The notes under the pieces: model-generated
What the model was told of the DNA's origin: nothing
What the model saw: the letters and a program-made list of their open reading frames with translations, nothing else
The model's database searches: none
Translations under genes and position numbers: made by a program
DNA from: Subtercola vilae
Lineage (GTDB): Bacteria; Actinomycetota; Actinomycetes; Actinomycetales; Microbacteriaceae
Length of the DNA stretch: 64,000 nucleotides
Direction of reading: 5' to 3'
NCBI RefSeq assembly: GCF_004923255.1
Contig: NZ_QYRT01000006.1
Coordinates: 1 to 64,000 of the forward strand
In this document: in pieces, positions 26,591 to 35,590 of the stretch
How positions within the stretch are numbered: position 1 is the first letter of the stretch
Layout: each line of letters begins with the position of its first letter

Positions 26591-27367
26591 TCAGCGCACC
26601 ACCGACGACGTCGCCCGCACCGACGGCAGCCGGTGGTGATTCACCACGACCGCCCGCACCGCCTGCGCTCGCCGCCGCAGCCCCCACACCGTGACCCGTA
26701 CGAGCGACTCGCGAACGATCGACCCACTCATCTTCGACTCGCCGACGGTTCGCTCGGTGAATGTGATGGGCACCTCCACCACCCGCAGCCCCGCCTGCAG
26801 CGCCCGCCACACCAGATCGAGCTGAAAGCAGTAGCCGTGTGACTCGACAGCCGTGAGCCCGATGCGTTCGAGTGCGCTCGAACGGTACGCCCGAAAGCCG
26901 CCGGTGGCATCTTTGACAGCGATTCCGAGCGCAAGCTGCGCGTACAGGTTGCCGCCCCGGCTCAGCAGTTTACGTTTGGCCGGCCAGTTCTCCACTCGGC
27001 CACCCTCGACCCAGCGGGAGCCGAGCACGAGGTCGTGGTCGACGAGTTGCGCGAGCAGCTCGGGCAGGGCTTCGGGGTGGTGCGAACCGTCGGCGTCCAT
27101 CTCGACGAGCGCCGTGTAGCCGCGGGCCAGGCCCCACTCGAACCCCGCGAGGTAGGCCATGCCGAGCCCCGACTTCTCCGAGCGGTGCAGAACGCTGATC
27201 GCAGGGTCGGCGTGGGCCAGTTCGTCGGCCAGGCGGCCAGTGCCGTCAGGCGATCCATCGTCGACGATCAGCACGTCGGCGGTGCCGGTGGCCAGCACCC
27301 GTTCGACGATGGGTCGAAGGTTTTCGAGCTCGTTGTAGGTCGGAATGATCACGAGTGCGTCGCGCAT
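26591..27367 (-). CDS. Polyprenol-phosphate mannosyltransferase-like GT2 (Ppm1/DPM1-like)
   Basis: The 258-residue protein is a DPM1-type GT2: [21 protein letters not shown], then [17 protein letters not shown] and [17 protein letters not shown] with the DxD (DAD) motif, and [22 protein letters not shown] in two parts. The C-terminal part lacks extra membrane domains, so it is the soluble/peripheral form. It would transfer a sugar (mannose in characterised members) from a nucleotide sugar to polyprenol phosphate, making the lipid-linked donor used by GT39/GT-C enzymes. It lies 69 bp downstream of the GH8-sortase gene in the same direction. It is therefore probably the donor supplier for the GT39 enzyme in the glycan locus. 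Confidence 0.87.
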   Translation of the reverse strand: MRDALVIIPTYNELENLRPIVERVLATGTADVLIVDDGSPDGTGRLADELAHADPAISVLHRSEKSGLGMAYLAGFEWGLARGYTALVEMDADGSHHPEALPELLAQLVDHDLVLGSRWVEGGRVENWPAKRKLLSRGGNLYAQLALGIAVKDATGGFRAYRSSALERIGLTAVESHGYCFQLDLVWRALQAGLRVVEVPITFTERTVGESKMSGSIVRESLVRVTVWGLRRRAQAVRAVVVNHHRLPSVRATSSVVR

Positions 27368-27381
27368 GGTTCAGCCTTTCG

Positions 27382-27424
27382 AGAGTGGGTGTTCGGCAGT
27401 GGGTGTTCAACAATGGGTGTTCAG
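27382..27424. repeat. Three imperfect ~14-bp tandem repeats before the Ppm1-like gene
   Basis: AGTGGGTGTTCGGC, AGTGGGTGTTCAACA and ATGGGTGTTCAGCA stand head to tail in the gap between the GH8-sortase stop and the Ppm1-like start. They may be a slippage product or an mRNA element. Function unknown. Confidence 0.75.
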
Positions 27425-27436
27425 CAATACGGATGC

Positions 27437-29077
27437 TCACGCCGAGGTCTTGGTCGCGAACACCACCACGTTGTCGAGGTAGTGCCCGTACGAGTCGTCG
27501 AACACCCCGCCGCAGGTGATGAGCCGCAGCTGGGCGTCGGGCGTGGGCCCGTACACCTGATCGGTCGGAAACTGTTGCTTCGGCGCCTGCAGCTCGCTGT
27601 TCACGGTGTAGGTCACCGTGCTCGCATCTGACAGCGTCACGGTGACCTTCGCCCCCGGTTTCAGCGACGACAGCGTGTAGAACACGGCCGGCCCGATGGC
27701 TGAGTCGATGTGCCCCGCGATGACGGCGGGCCCGGTGTCGCCCGGCACCACCCCGTCTTTGTACCAGCCGGCCGAGGCGAAATCGGTGGGCGGGAGGATG
27801 GCGCCGGTCTGATCGCGCGTGAGCGACTCGAGCCCCGAATCGACCCCGATGTCGGGTATCTGCACGCGCACCGGTGTCAGCCCCTCAGCTTTCTTCGAGC
27901 TGGTCGAACTCACCGACGTCGCCTGGGGGTCTTGGTTGGCCCCCACGCCCCCCGAGGCCGAAGCCAGCGGAGGGCACGAGCCGAGGTTGGCCGTCTCGAG
28001 CAGCTGCATCGAGAGGGCCGTCCACGCCGCGCCATAGTATGTCGGCGTGGTCTGATCGAGCGTGTCGGCTGTCGCCAGATCGGCGTCGGATTTGTCGGGC
28101 TGGGCCGCTGCCGCGTAGGCGGCAGCCCGCGCGGCGTAGCTCACGGGATTGGTGTCGGTCGTTGTCGCGGTGCCGCCGAGGTCGAGCTGTGCCTTCAGTG
28201 GGTCTGAACGCGACAGCGTCGACACCAGTTTCGCCGCGAGAGCGGTGTCGGCCGGGTCGCACGACTCGGCGTACCTGATCGGCAGGCGAGCCGCGTCGTA
28301 GCTGTATTCCACGGTGTTCGCGCTGCTGTCACCTCGTGGTGCGGGCATTTGGTCGACGGTTCCGTCAGCGTGCACCTGTGCCCAGTCGGGCGGCAGCGCA
28401 CTCTTCGTGAGCAGTGTCGTTGTGACCGCACGAGACCCAGCGCTGAGCTCGGCCCACCGCGGGTCGCCCGAACTCGCTCCCAGCTCGCTGAACGCGGCGG
28501 GCGACGCGTACGACGGGTTGTAGGCGTACGGCGAGCTGGCCGCGGCCCAGAGGCCGGGCAGCAGGATGCGCCCGGTCGCCGTGGTCACCGTCAACTTGTC
28601 GAGAATCAGCCCGCCCAGCTTGTCGCCGCTTGCTATGAGCGCAGGGTCGGAGAATTTCGTTCCCGCTTCGACGAGAGCCCGGGCCATGTCGAGGTCGGCA
28701 TCGCTAGCGGGCTCGGAGTCGACAACTTTTCCGTCTTTCCAATTCCACGCCATGAGGCCGTCTGGGCGTTGCAGGTTGGTCTGGGTCCAGCTCCAGATCG
28801 AGTCGAACGTGGCCTTGTCGTTCACTCCGACGGCGAGCAGCATGCCGTAGGCCTGCCCTTCGCTCACCGTGTCAGACCCCTGGTCGCGCCGAACGACGCG
28901 GCCGGAGTCGACGTACTCCGTCAGAAACCGGGTGGCGACCTGATTGGCGCCGGCCACGCCGGTGGGTGCCGCTGTGGTGGTCGGTGCCGGGGCGGGTGCC
29001 GCCGTGCATCCGGCCAGCGTCAGACCGACGGCGACCGCTACGGCACCCAACACTGCTGCCGGGGTGCGCCGCATCAT
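27437..29077 (-). CDS. Lipoprotein with GH8 glycosidase domain fused to a class F-like sortase domain
   Basis: The 546-residue protein begins with a lipoprotein signal (lipobox LAGC near residue 24). A GH8-type (alpha/alpha)6 barrel at about residues 45-370 shows Glu73 in VSEGQAYGM, Asp126/128/130 in SDADLDMA and YDAARLPIR. After a Ser/Gly linker comes a sortase domain (about 400-546): VQIPDIGVDSGLESL, His456 in AGHIDS and Cys522 in LITCGG. No Arg follows the catalytic Cys (it reads GGVFDDSYGHYLDNVVVFA), although sortases normally use one. GH8 enzymes cut beta-1,4-glucans or related polymers; sortases cleave sorting signals and transpeptidate. Both active sites would lie outside the membrane. 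The start codon overlaps the DUF4397 stop. Confidence 0.87.
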   Translation of the reverse strand: MMRRTPAAVLGAVAVAVGLTLAGCTAAPAPAPTTTAAPTGVAGANQVATRFLTEYVDSGRVVRRDQGSDTVSEGQAYGMLLAVGVNDKATFDSIWSWTQTNLQRPDGLMAWNWKDGKVVDSEPASDADLDMARALVEAGTKFSDPALIASGDKLGGLILDKLTVTTATGRILLPGLWAAASSPYAYNPSYASPAAFSELGASSGDPRWAELSAGSRAVTTTLLTKSALPPDWAQVHADGTVDQMPAPRGDSSANTVEYSYDAARLPIRYAESCDPADTALAAKLVSTLSRSDPLKAQLDLGGTATTTDTNPVSYAARAAAYAAAAQPDKSDADLATADTLDQTTPTYYGAAWTALSMQLLETANLGSCPPLASASGGVGANQDPQATSVSSTSSKKAEGLTPVRVQIPDIGVDSGLESLTRDQTGAILPPTDFASAGWYKDGVVPGDTGPAVIAGHIDSAIGPAVFYTLSSLKPGAKVTVTLSDASTVTYTVNSELQAPKQQFPTDQVYGPTPDAQLRLITCGGVFDDSYGHYLDNVVVFATKTSA

Positions 29078-30039
29078 TTGCCCCCGGTTGCCAGTCGGTT
29101 CGAGCGACGAACGAGCAGGATGGCGAGAGCCAGCGCAGCGAGCATGCTGCCGCTGAGCGCCAGACCCACGGTGTCAGAAACCCGAGCACCGGTCGCGCCG
29201 GCCACGTGCTCTGCGGCCCAGCCGCCACCGGTCTGTATGCCGCCGGTGGGCAGGGCTGCGCCGACACTCGCCGCGTCGGTGACCGACTTGATGGTCACAC
29301 CGCCTGAGGCGTTGTCGAGCACGAACAGTGATGACACGGTTCCTGCGCCCAGCGTGATCTGCGTGGTCGAGGCTGCCGCGCCCGCGCCGGTGAGCGCGAG
29401 GTTCCACGGCCCGGCTGGAACGCTGGCGTAGTTCGTCGCGGTGCCCTCTTTCGCGTCGGTCGCGATGACCGCGCCCGCGCTCGTGGCGATGCTCACCGAC
29501 GGAACCGTGGTCGACGCCTGAATGACCCGAACGCGCGACTGGCCATCGGTCGGGGTGGTGAGGTCGTCGGGGAACACCGCTGTGGTCAGCTTGGCGTTGG
29601 TGCCGATGGCGGCCACCGTCATCGGCTGCCCCTGCGTGACATTGATCGAGGTCTGGATGAGCGGGTGGGCCATGTCGCCCCCCGCCGGAACCATCGCCAC
29701 CACGTAGGTGCCCTGCGGTAGCGCCATGTAGTCCGACACCTGACCGTAGATCACGTTGGTGAGGGACTCGAGCACCTGGCCGCCGGAGAGCGCGGTGAGC
29801 TGAATATCGACGGCCTTCGTGTCGGGCGAGAGATGGGCGAGCCGGATCCAGCCGGTGTTCGCGGCGGCAGCCACCGGGGCTGCCGACTGCGATGCGGCTT
29901 GCGAGGCGGCTTGGGGTGCGGCTGTCGCCGCCTGGGCCGACGAGGCCCCGAAGACGGTGAGCAGGAGCCCTGCGCTGACGGCCACCGTTGCGGCGGCCAC
30001 CTTCGACCAGGTCGAGCGGTTCTCGTGTACTGAAGTCAT
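29074..30039 (-). CDS. DUF4397 exported protein with C-terminal membrane anchor
   Basis: The protein has 321 residues from the start chosen at MTSVHENRS, which is followed by a good signal peptide (AAATVAVSAGLLLTVFGASS, AQA cleavage). DUF4397 beta-rich repeats follow (GWIRLAHLSPDTKAVDIQL; SRVRVIQASTTVPSVSIAT). The C-terminus has a Gly-rich stretch with LPTGG (about residues 263-267), then a hydrophobic segment and RRSNRLATGGK. This resembles a cell-wall sorting arrangement, but LPTGG lies about 25 residues before the membrane segment, further than usual. The gene overlaps the GH8-sortase start by four bases. It may be the substrate or scaffold for the sortase domain. Confidence 0.82.
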   Translation of the reverse strand: MTSVHENRSTWSKVAAATVAVSAGLLLTVFGASSAQAATAAPQAASQAASQSAAPVAAAANTGWIRLAHLSPDTKAVDIQLTALSGGQVLESLTNVIYGQVSDYMALPQGTYVVAMVPAGGDMAHPLIQTSINVTQGQPMTVAAIGTNAKLTTAVFPDDLTTPTDGQSRVRVIQASTTVPSVSIATSAGAVIATDAKEGTATNYASVPAGPWNLALTGAGAAASTTQITLGAGTVSSLFVLDNASGGVTIKSVTDAASVGAALPTGGIQTGGGWAAEHVAGATGARVSDTVGLALSGSMLAALALAILLVRRSNRLATGGK

Positions 30040-30058
30040 GGTGCGGTTCCTTTCGGGG

Positions 30059-32101
30059 TCAGTTCTGGGGGGTGGGGAGGAGGCCGGTCGGCTCACCGAA
30101 GGCGAAGGTGACCAGCACACCGTCTGCGGTCTGCGTGAGCGTCGGGGCGATGGTGTTGGTGTTGGTCAGCGAGGAGAAGTACGCCGAGACGTCGGCTGCA
30201 GCGAGGGAGCCGGCAGGCGTGGGCTGCCCGTTGATCGACGAGATGAGGATCTGGCGACGAGCGGCGTTCTGCTCGCCGTCGACCAGCGGAAAGTCGGAGA
30301 CCGTCACGCTCGACTGGGCGAGCAGCTGACCGAGAGCCAGAATGCCGCGCGAGTCGACCTGGCCACCCGTCAGCAGGTCTTTGGCCGATGGTGCGAGGGT
30401 GAGCCGCGTGTTCGCCGCCAGCTGGGTACCGGCGGAGGAGCGTGCCTTGCTCGCGGTGTCGGCATCGGTCGTGGCCTGCGTGATGCCGTCAGGGTCGATC
30501 TTGCGAACGTCGACCTGCTGGTCGCCCAGCCCGAAGCTGGCCACCACGACCGAATTGTCGACGGCCTGGTTGACCTGCGGAAAGGTCGACAACAGCGAGC
30601 GCATCGAGTTCGTGGTGATCACGTAGTCGGAGTCGCGCCAGCCGTTTGGCGAGAGCGCCTGCACCGCGGGGTCGGTGTCGACCTTGTAGTACCACGTGAC
30701 GTTCTGGCGGGCGAAACCGGCGTTCACCGAATCGACCCACATCGAGTCGTCGACGATGAGGCGTGACTCGCGGCCCACATTCGCGTCGATCCAGGCCTGC
30801 GCTTCGCGGGTCGGCTGGTCGAGGTCGGCCAGAAAGAATCCGCGCAGCTGCGTGCTCCAGAGCGGTGCCGCCACGACTCCTGCAGCCACTGTGGCGACAA
30901 TGACGACCGCGGCCGTCACCCGCCTGGCGGGGGTGGCCTTCGACGTACGAAGCAGCTTCTGTACGGCGTTCTGAACCACGCCCACCACCAGAAGTGCGCC
31001 GAACGGCAGCAGGGCGATGATGTACGGCACCGGAAGGTAGCCGCCGGGCCGGAACATGAATGCCACCAGCGCGAGCAGCAGAATCGCGAAGGGGCGCAGG
31101 CGCCGGATGAACAGGGCCACGATTCCCGCCACGACACCGGCCACGATGAAGACCGGGTCGAGCTGCCACCACATCGAGAATGTCTTATTGATGAGGCTGT
31201 TCGGGTCGCCGATCGACCCACTCGACTGGCGGTTCGACAGCTGAAAGCTCAGGCCGTCGATGAGGCTGGCATGTCCGGCGCCCGAGAAGACCTCGCCCTT
31301 CACCGCGGCAAGCAGAACGTACGTCAACCCGATCAGCGCGAGTACGCTCGCTGCGACAGAGAGTGTGTAGCGCCGGGTTGCCGGGTGGGCGTTTCGCCAC
31401 ATCAGCCACGCCACGAGTGGCAGCGCGAGCAGAAAGGTCTCTTTCGAGAGAACGGCGATTCCGAGGCAGGCAGCACTGCCGATGAAGCTGGCGAGCTGCT
31501 TGCGGTGGCTCATGGCCAGAATGATCGAGCCGATGAGCCAGGGCGTGGCGATGTTGTCGAGGTACACCGAACGGTGAAACTGCAGGGCGAGGGGTGACAG
31601 CGTGAACAGCAGCAGCGTGATGGCGGCGGCCGGTCGGCTGAATCGCAGTCGGCGTGCCAGCACCCAGAGCAGTGCGGCGCTGACAATGACGCTGACGACC
31701 ATGAACTCGCGGCCGGCCAGCACCGCGGTGTCATAGCGATCGAACGCGCCGGTCAGTTTCGCGTACCCCGCGAGCTGCAGCCAGCCGAGCGGCGGGTGGT
31801 CGTACCAATAGGTGTAGTGCGTCAATTCGCCGAGCTTGTCGATGGCCCAGGCCTGAGCGGTGTACGTGCCTTCATCATCGATGCGCTGGGGCGACCCGGC
31901 GAGGTTGACGATCTGCGCCACCGCGCCGAGCACGAGTACGGGCACGAACCAGACGGCTGAGCGACGGCTGCGCCGAATGCGGTCGGTGAATCGTGATCGC
32001 CGCCGCGGTGGCTTTGCGGCCCCCGTCGCGGCGGTGGTGGTCTCGGTGGCGTTGTCGATGTCAGAGGGTGTGTCTGAGGGGCGTTCGAGGGTGCTGGTCA
32101 T
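30059..32101 (-). CDS. GT39-like membrane glycosyltransferase (ArnT/PMT superfamily)
   Basis: The 680-residue protein has a disordered Thr/Ala-rich N-terminus and then about 10 membrane helices up to residue ~430. The first external loop carries an acidic motif (QRIDDEGTYTAQAWA), and another loop has FHRSVYLDNIATPWL; both are typical of GT-C enzymes using polyprenyl-phosphate sugars. The C-terminal ~230 residues are an extracytoplasmic domain without membrane segments. It would transfer a sugar from a lipid carrier to a glycan or protein outside the membrane. It is embedded in the glycan locus: its start overlaps the GT2 stop by four bases, and DUF4397 starts 19 bp after it. Confidence 0.85.
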   Translation of the reverse strand: MTSTLERPSDTPSDIDNATETTTAATGAAKPPRRRSRFTDRIRRSRRSAVWFVPVLVLGAVAQIVNLAGSPQRIDDEGTYTAQAWAIDKLGELTHYTYWYDHPPLGWLQLAGYAKLTGAFDRYDTAVLAGREFMVVSVIVSAALLWVLARRLRFSRPAAAITLLLFTLSPLALQFHRSVYLDNIATPWLIGSIILAMSHRKQLASFIGSAACLGIAVLSKETFLLALPLVAWLMWRNAHPATRRYTLSVAASVLALIGLTYVLLAAVKGEVFSGAGHASLIDGLSFQLSNRQSSGSIGDPNSLINKTFSMWWQLDPVFIVAGVVAGIVALFIRRLRPFAILLLALVAFMFRPGGYLPVPYIIALLPFGALLVVGVVQNAVQKLLRTSKATPARRVTAAVVIVATVAAGVVAAPLWSTQLRGFFLADLDQPTREAQAWIDANVGRESRLIVDDSMWVDSVNAGFARQNVTWYYKVDTDPAVQALSPNGWRDSDYVITTNSMRSLLSTFPQVNQAVDNSVVVASFGLGDQQVDVRKIDPDGITQATTDADTASKARSSAGTQLAANTRLTLAPSAKDLLTGGQVDSRGILALGQLLAQSSVTVSDFPLVDGEQNAARRQILISSINGQPTPAGSLAAADVSAYFSSLTNTNTIAPTLTQTADGVLVTFAFGEPTGLLPTPQN

Positions 32102-33573
32102 GACGTGCCTCCTGCCTGCTGAAGTGCGAATGAGGGTGCGGCCGACGCGGTGGTCTCGTCAGAGCGGTGTGCTCCGGTGTGTTCGGTCTTCTCCCAGCTG
32201 TTGATTCCGCGAACCTGCCGGATGACCGACCTGATCGCCGCGAGGGCGAGAAACACCTGGTACGGCAGAAGACCGAGCACGAGCTTCACGTAGTCGCGAA
32301 CCCGAACTTTCTTGTCGTAGACCCGGCCGAACTCGGCGAGTCCCGTGGCTTCGACCGCTAGCGTGATGATGGTGGGCACGAGGGGCAGAAACGTCACCAG
32401 CGCGACGATGGTGGGCACCTTCACAAAGATGATGAGCAACAGCGAGAATGGGATGAGCATGCCGGTCGCTGCCTGCAGGAACGGCATGGCCAAGAGGTAC
32501 CGGGCGAACATCCGCTGCTTCAGGGTGGGCAGTTTGTGCCACTCGCCCTTGCCGAGAACTTGAAGAAAGCCCTGGTTCCAGCGCGTGCGCTGCTTGTAGA
32601 GCGACGTCATCGAGCCGGGGGTCTCTTCGCGGGTCACGAACTCGGGGTTGTACGCCACGACGACTTTCGCCTGGGCGCTCGAGAGTCGAACGCCCAGCTC
32701 GCAGTCTTCGGCCAGGCAGTTCGCATCCCATCCCTCAGACCAGTCGAGCCACTCTTTGGTGACGAACACTGTGTTGCCGCCGAGAGGAATGAACTTGCTC
32801 TTCGCGTGAAAGTGCAGGCGAGACCGAAACCAGAAGTAGTACTCGAGCACGTTACGAAGCGCCCACCAACTGCTCTCGAAGTTCATCAGCTGAACGCCGC
32901 CCTGAACCACGTCGGCGTCGGTCTCCTGAAACTTCGAGTCGACCACCGTGAGCAGGCGAGGGTGCACCTCGTCTTCGGCGTCGAACACACCGACGACGTC
33001 ACCGCGGGCCGACTTCAGGGCCAGGTTCAGTGCCTTCGGCTTGTTCTTGGGCACGCTGTCGTCGACGATGACCCTGATGAGGTCGGGGTGCCGCTCGGCG
33101 GCGGCGCGGGCCACCGCTTCGGTACCGGGGTCGTCGTGGCCGACAATCGCGATGATCTCGAAGTCGGGGTGGTCTTGCTGGGCCAGCACGTCGAGCGTCT
33201 CACCCAGCACCTCCTCTTCGTGCCGCCCCGGAACGAGCAGCGTGAACGAGTGGGCCGCGGGCCTCGGGTTCGCCGAGAACTGCGTGCGGGTGAGGCTCGA
33301 GGGCGAGCGCCAGGCGTGCAGCATCCACCACAGCGTGGTTGCTGCGATCACGGTGAGCAGCACTGCCACGAGCATCAGGCTGGTGTAGCCGATCCACTCG
33401 CCGGGGCTCCAGTGCGGGAGAAACCCGAAGGCCGACACGGGGTCACCGGGGGTGATCTGCGACGGGTCGGGGCGGTTGGGGTCGATCACCGAGTCGGGGC
33501 TCGGCAGGGGGGCGGGGGTAAGCAGAGGCGCAGGGCCCGCGGGCGCGGGCGTAGCGTCTGTCACGAATGTCAT
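32098..33573 (-). CDS. Membrane GT2 polysaccharide synthase (cellulose-synthase-like)
   Basis: The 491-residue protein starts at the ATG giving MTFVTDATPAPAGP; the longer upstream frame has no coding character. One membrane region lies near residues 60-85, then a cytosolic GT-A domain with the processive D,D,D,QxxRW pattern: VIVDDSVPKNKPKALN, FDAEDEVHP, LAEDCELGVRLS and QRTRWNQGFLQ. Three or four C-terminal membrane segments follow. This architecture matches synthases for linear beta-linked polysaccharides (cellulose, hyaluronan and relatives). It lacks a PilZ domain. With GH8, GT39 and the sortase downstream, it is the probable core synthase of the locus. The sugar is unknown. Confidence 0.87.
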   Translation of the reverse strand: MTFVTDATPAPAGPAPLLTPAPLPSPDSVIDPNRPDPSQITPGDPVSAFGFLPHWSPGEWIGYTSLMLVAVLLTVIAATTLWWMLHAWRSPSSLTRTQFSANPRPAAHSFTLLVPGRHEEEVLGETLDVLAQQDHPDFEIIAIVGHDDPGTEAVARAAAERHPDLIRVIVDDSVPKNKPKALNLALKSARGDVVGVFDAEDEVHPRLLTVVDSKFQETDADVVQGGVQLMNFESSWWALRNVLEYYFWFRSRLHFHAKSKFIPLGGNTVFVTKEWLDWSEGWDANCLAEDCELGVRLSSAQAKVVVAYNPEFVTREETPGSMTSLYKQRTRWNQGFLQVLGKGEWHKLPTLKQRMFARYLLAMPFLQAATGMLIPFSLLLIIFVKVPTIVALVTFLPLVPTIITLAVEATGLAEFGRVYDKKVRVRDYVKLVLGLLPYQVFLALAAIRSVIRQVRGINSWEKTEHTGAHRSDETTASAAPSFALQQAGGTS

Positions 33574-33610
33574 CGTCGATCTCCAGAGTGGGTGGTGCGG
33601 TGGAGTAGCG

Positions 33611-34162
33611 CTAGTCAGAGAGCAGGGCGCCCTGGGGTTCGTATTCGAGTACGACAGGGCGGGCATCCGGCATGGCCTCGGCCATCGGGTGAGCCGGCGC
33701 CGTGCGGAAGACCACGAAGTGATAAGCCGCAAAACGGAATGCTGTGCCGAGAACAAGACCGATCACGTTGCCGGAGATGTTGTCAGCGAGCTGCGAGGTG
33801 AATCCAAGCAGGTAGTGCGAAACGAACAGACAGCCCGTGGCGATGAGCAACCCGAGGAGGTTCACGACGGCGAAGAGAAAGCCCTCTTTCAGGGCGTTCG
33901 ATGAGCGTTGGTTTCGAAAAGTGAGATACCGGTTGCCAATCCAGGCGACAACCATCGAGATGCTCACCGAAACGACTTTCGACCAGATCGGTGAATCGCT
34001 GAGAACGGTCGCCCGCAGGGCGTTGTACACAGCGAAGTCGACCACGAAGGCGATTCCGCCGATCAGCCCGAACGACGTGAGTCGTCGACCAGATCGGCGC
34101 AACCGCACAGCCAGACGTTTCACCCTCTCGGGTGAAGACGACGGTTCTATGGTGATTGACAT
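33611..34162 (-). CDS. GtrA-family membrane protein
   Basis: The 183-residue protein has four membrane helices: LTSFGLIGGIAFVVDFAVYNALRATV in two parts, then KVVSVSISMVVAWIGNRYLTF with the characteristic NRYxTF motif, then two more helices. GtrA-like proteins are linked to translocation of lipid-linked sugars or are components of glycan assembly. It is the first gene of the leftward glycan operon, 37 bp before the GT2 gene. The C-terminal tail (PVVLEYEPQGALLSD) is soluble. Flipping the donor used by the GT39 enzyme is a reasonable inference. Confidence 0.87.
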   Translation of the reverse strand: MSITIEPSSSPERVKRLAVRLRRSGRRLTSFGLIGGIAFVVDFAVYNALRATVLSDSPIWSKVVSVSISMVVAWIGNRYLTFRNQRSSNALKEGFLFAVVNLLGLLIATGCLFVSHYLLGFTSQLADNISGNVIGLVLGTAFRFAAYHFVVFRTAPAHPMAEAMPDARPVVLEYEPQGALLSD

Positions 34163-34309
34163 AGTGGGTATGCGGAGCCACTCGCTAACGGGTTTGGTCG
34201 AGCTTGGATTTCGGCCAATCGAGGCCAGCCCGGTTGCGGAACGCTCGTTCGTGACGTAGTGGCTAGCGAGCAGCAGACCTGGTGGTGAGCACCAATTGTG
34301 GTCGCGGGG

Positions 34310-35590
34310 TCATCGTTCTATAACGCTCTGCCGGGTTCCCCGTGTCGCACGCAGCGACCCGGCGAGCCCGGCAGCCGTGAACGCCAGCGTGCCGATACCC
34401 ACGACCGCGAGCGGCGCACCCCAGGCACCCGTCGCGTCGTGCACGGCTCCGATGAGAGTCGGCGCCGTGGCACCCAGGGCATAACCGGTGCCCTGGATCA
34501 TGGCCGACAGCCCTCGTGCGTGTGTTCCGCTCACGGCGAGCTGAACGATGAGCATGAACACGATCGTGATGCCGCCGCCCTGGGCCACGCCGCCGAAGAA
34601 CCCCCACGCCAACCAAGAGCTCGGCGCCAGCAGCAGCCCGATGGGGCAGCTCAGCCAGAGCGCAGCCACGAGTGCGAAGGTGCGCGGAACGCCAATGCGT
34701 TGTGACAGCAACGGCACCCCCAGCGCGCCCACCACGGCAGCGATCTGAAAGACAGACGAACTCGACCCGGCGGCCGTCACCGTGAAGCCGAGCTCCTGAA
34801 CGAGAATCGACGGAAACCAGGCTGTCAGCCCGTAGTACGCGAAGGCCTGCCCCGAGAAAGCCAGCGCGAGCAGCAGGGCGGATGCACTTCGCCACGTGCG
34901 CGGCCGCCGAGCCTCTTCTGCGGCGCTGGTCGGCCGCAGGTCGATGCGACCCGTGTCGATGACAACCGTGTCGACCGCACCCGTCTCGATGAGCGGGGCG
35001 ACGGGACCGAAACGGAATGCGGCGCGGGGGCCCACTGCGAACATCCAGCCGCCCGCAGCGATCACCACGAACCCCAGCCACGCGAGAAGGGCCACGTGCC
35101 AACCGAACGCCTCGGCGAGCGGTGCGGTCGCCAGTGACGTGATCATCGAGCTGACGTTGAGGGCCGACGTGTAGGCACCCGTGACGATACCCACCCGCTG
35201 CGGTGGCACGTCACGGCGGATCAGCACCGGCACCACCACGTTGCCGATGGTGATGAACCCGCCCATGATGACGGTGCCGACGAAGGCGGCCTCCACGCCG
35301 CCCGACGAGCGCACGATCGACCCGATGCCCACCCCGATGATGGCGACAGTCGTCGAGAAGTTCGCCCCGCCGCGGCCCACGAAGAACGAGGCCAGCGGGG
35401 TGACGAGGGCGAAGCACAGCACCGGCAGGCTCGTGAGCAGCCCCACCTCGGCGGCCGTCAGCCCGAGGTCGGCACGCAGAATACCCGTGATCGGTGCCAC
35501 CGCAATGATCGGCCCGCGCAGAATGAACCCGATCAGTACGATTCCCACCAGCATCGGCCAAGGAAACGCTCGACGGGTGAACTGCTTCAT
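34310..35590 (-). CDS. CynX/NimT-type MFS transporter
   Basis: The 426-residue protein has about 12 membrane segments. The first reads WPMLVGIVLIGFILRGPIIAVAPITGILRADLG in two parts, as in the CynX/NimT subfamily (YeaN/CynX, 2-nitroimidazole transporters). A long hydrophilic loop lies mid-protein (residues ~210-240: IETGAVDTVVIDTGRIDL). The substrate cannot be predicted. It lies about 147 bp upstream of the glycan operon in the same direction. The gap holds no gene and probably contains the operon promoter, though I see no convincing motif there. Confidence 0.85.
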   Translation of the reverse strand: MKQFTRRAFPWPMLVGIVLIGFILRGPIIAVAPITGILRADLGLTAAEVGLLTSLPVLCFALVTPLASFFVGRGGANFSTTVAIIGVGIGSIVRSSGGVEAAFVGTVIMGGFITIGNVVVPVLIRRDVPPQRVGIVTGAYTSALNVSSMITSLATAPLAEAFGWHVALLAWLGFVVIAAGGWMFAVGPRAAFRFGPVAPLIETGAVDTVVIDTGRIDLRPTSAAEEARRPRTWRSASALLLALAFSGQAFAYYGLTAWFPSILVQELGFTVTAAGSSSSVFQIAAVVGALGVPLLSQRIGVPRTFALVAALWLSCPIGLLLAPSSWLAWGFFGGVAQGGGITIVFMLIVQLAVSGTHARGLSAMIQGTGYALGATAPTLIGAVHDATGAWGAPLAVVGIGTLAFTAAGLAGSLRATRGTRQSVIER

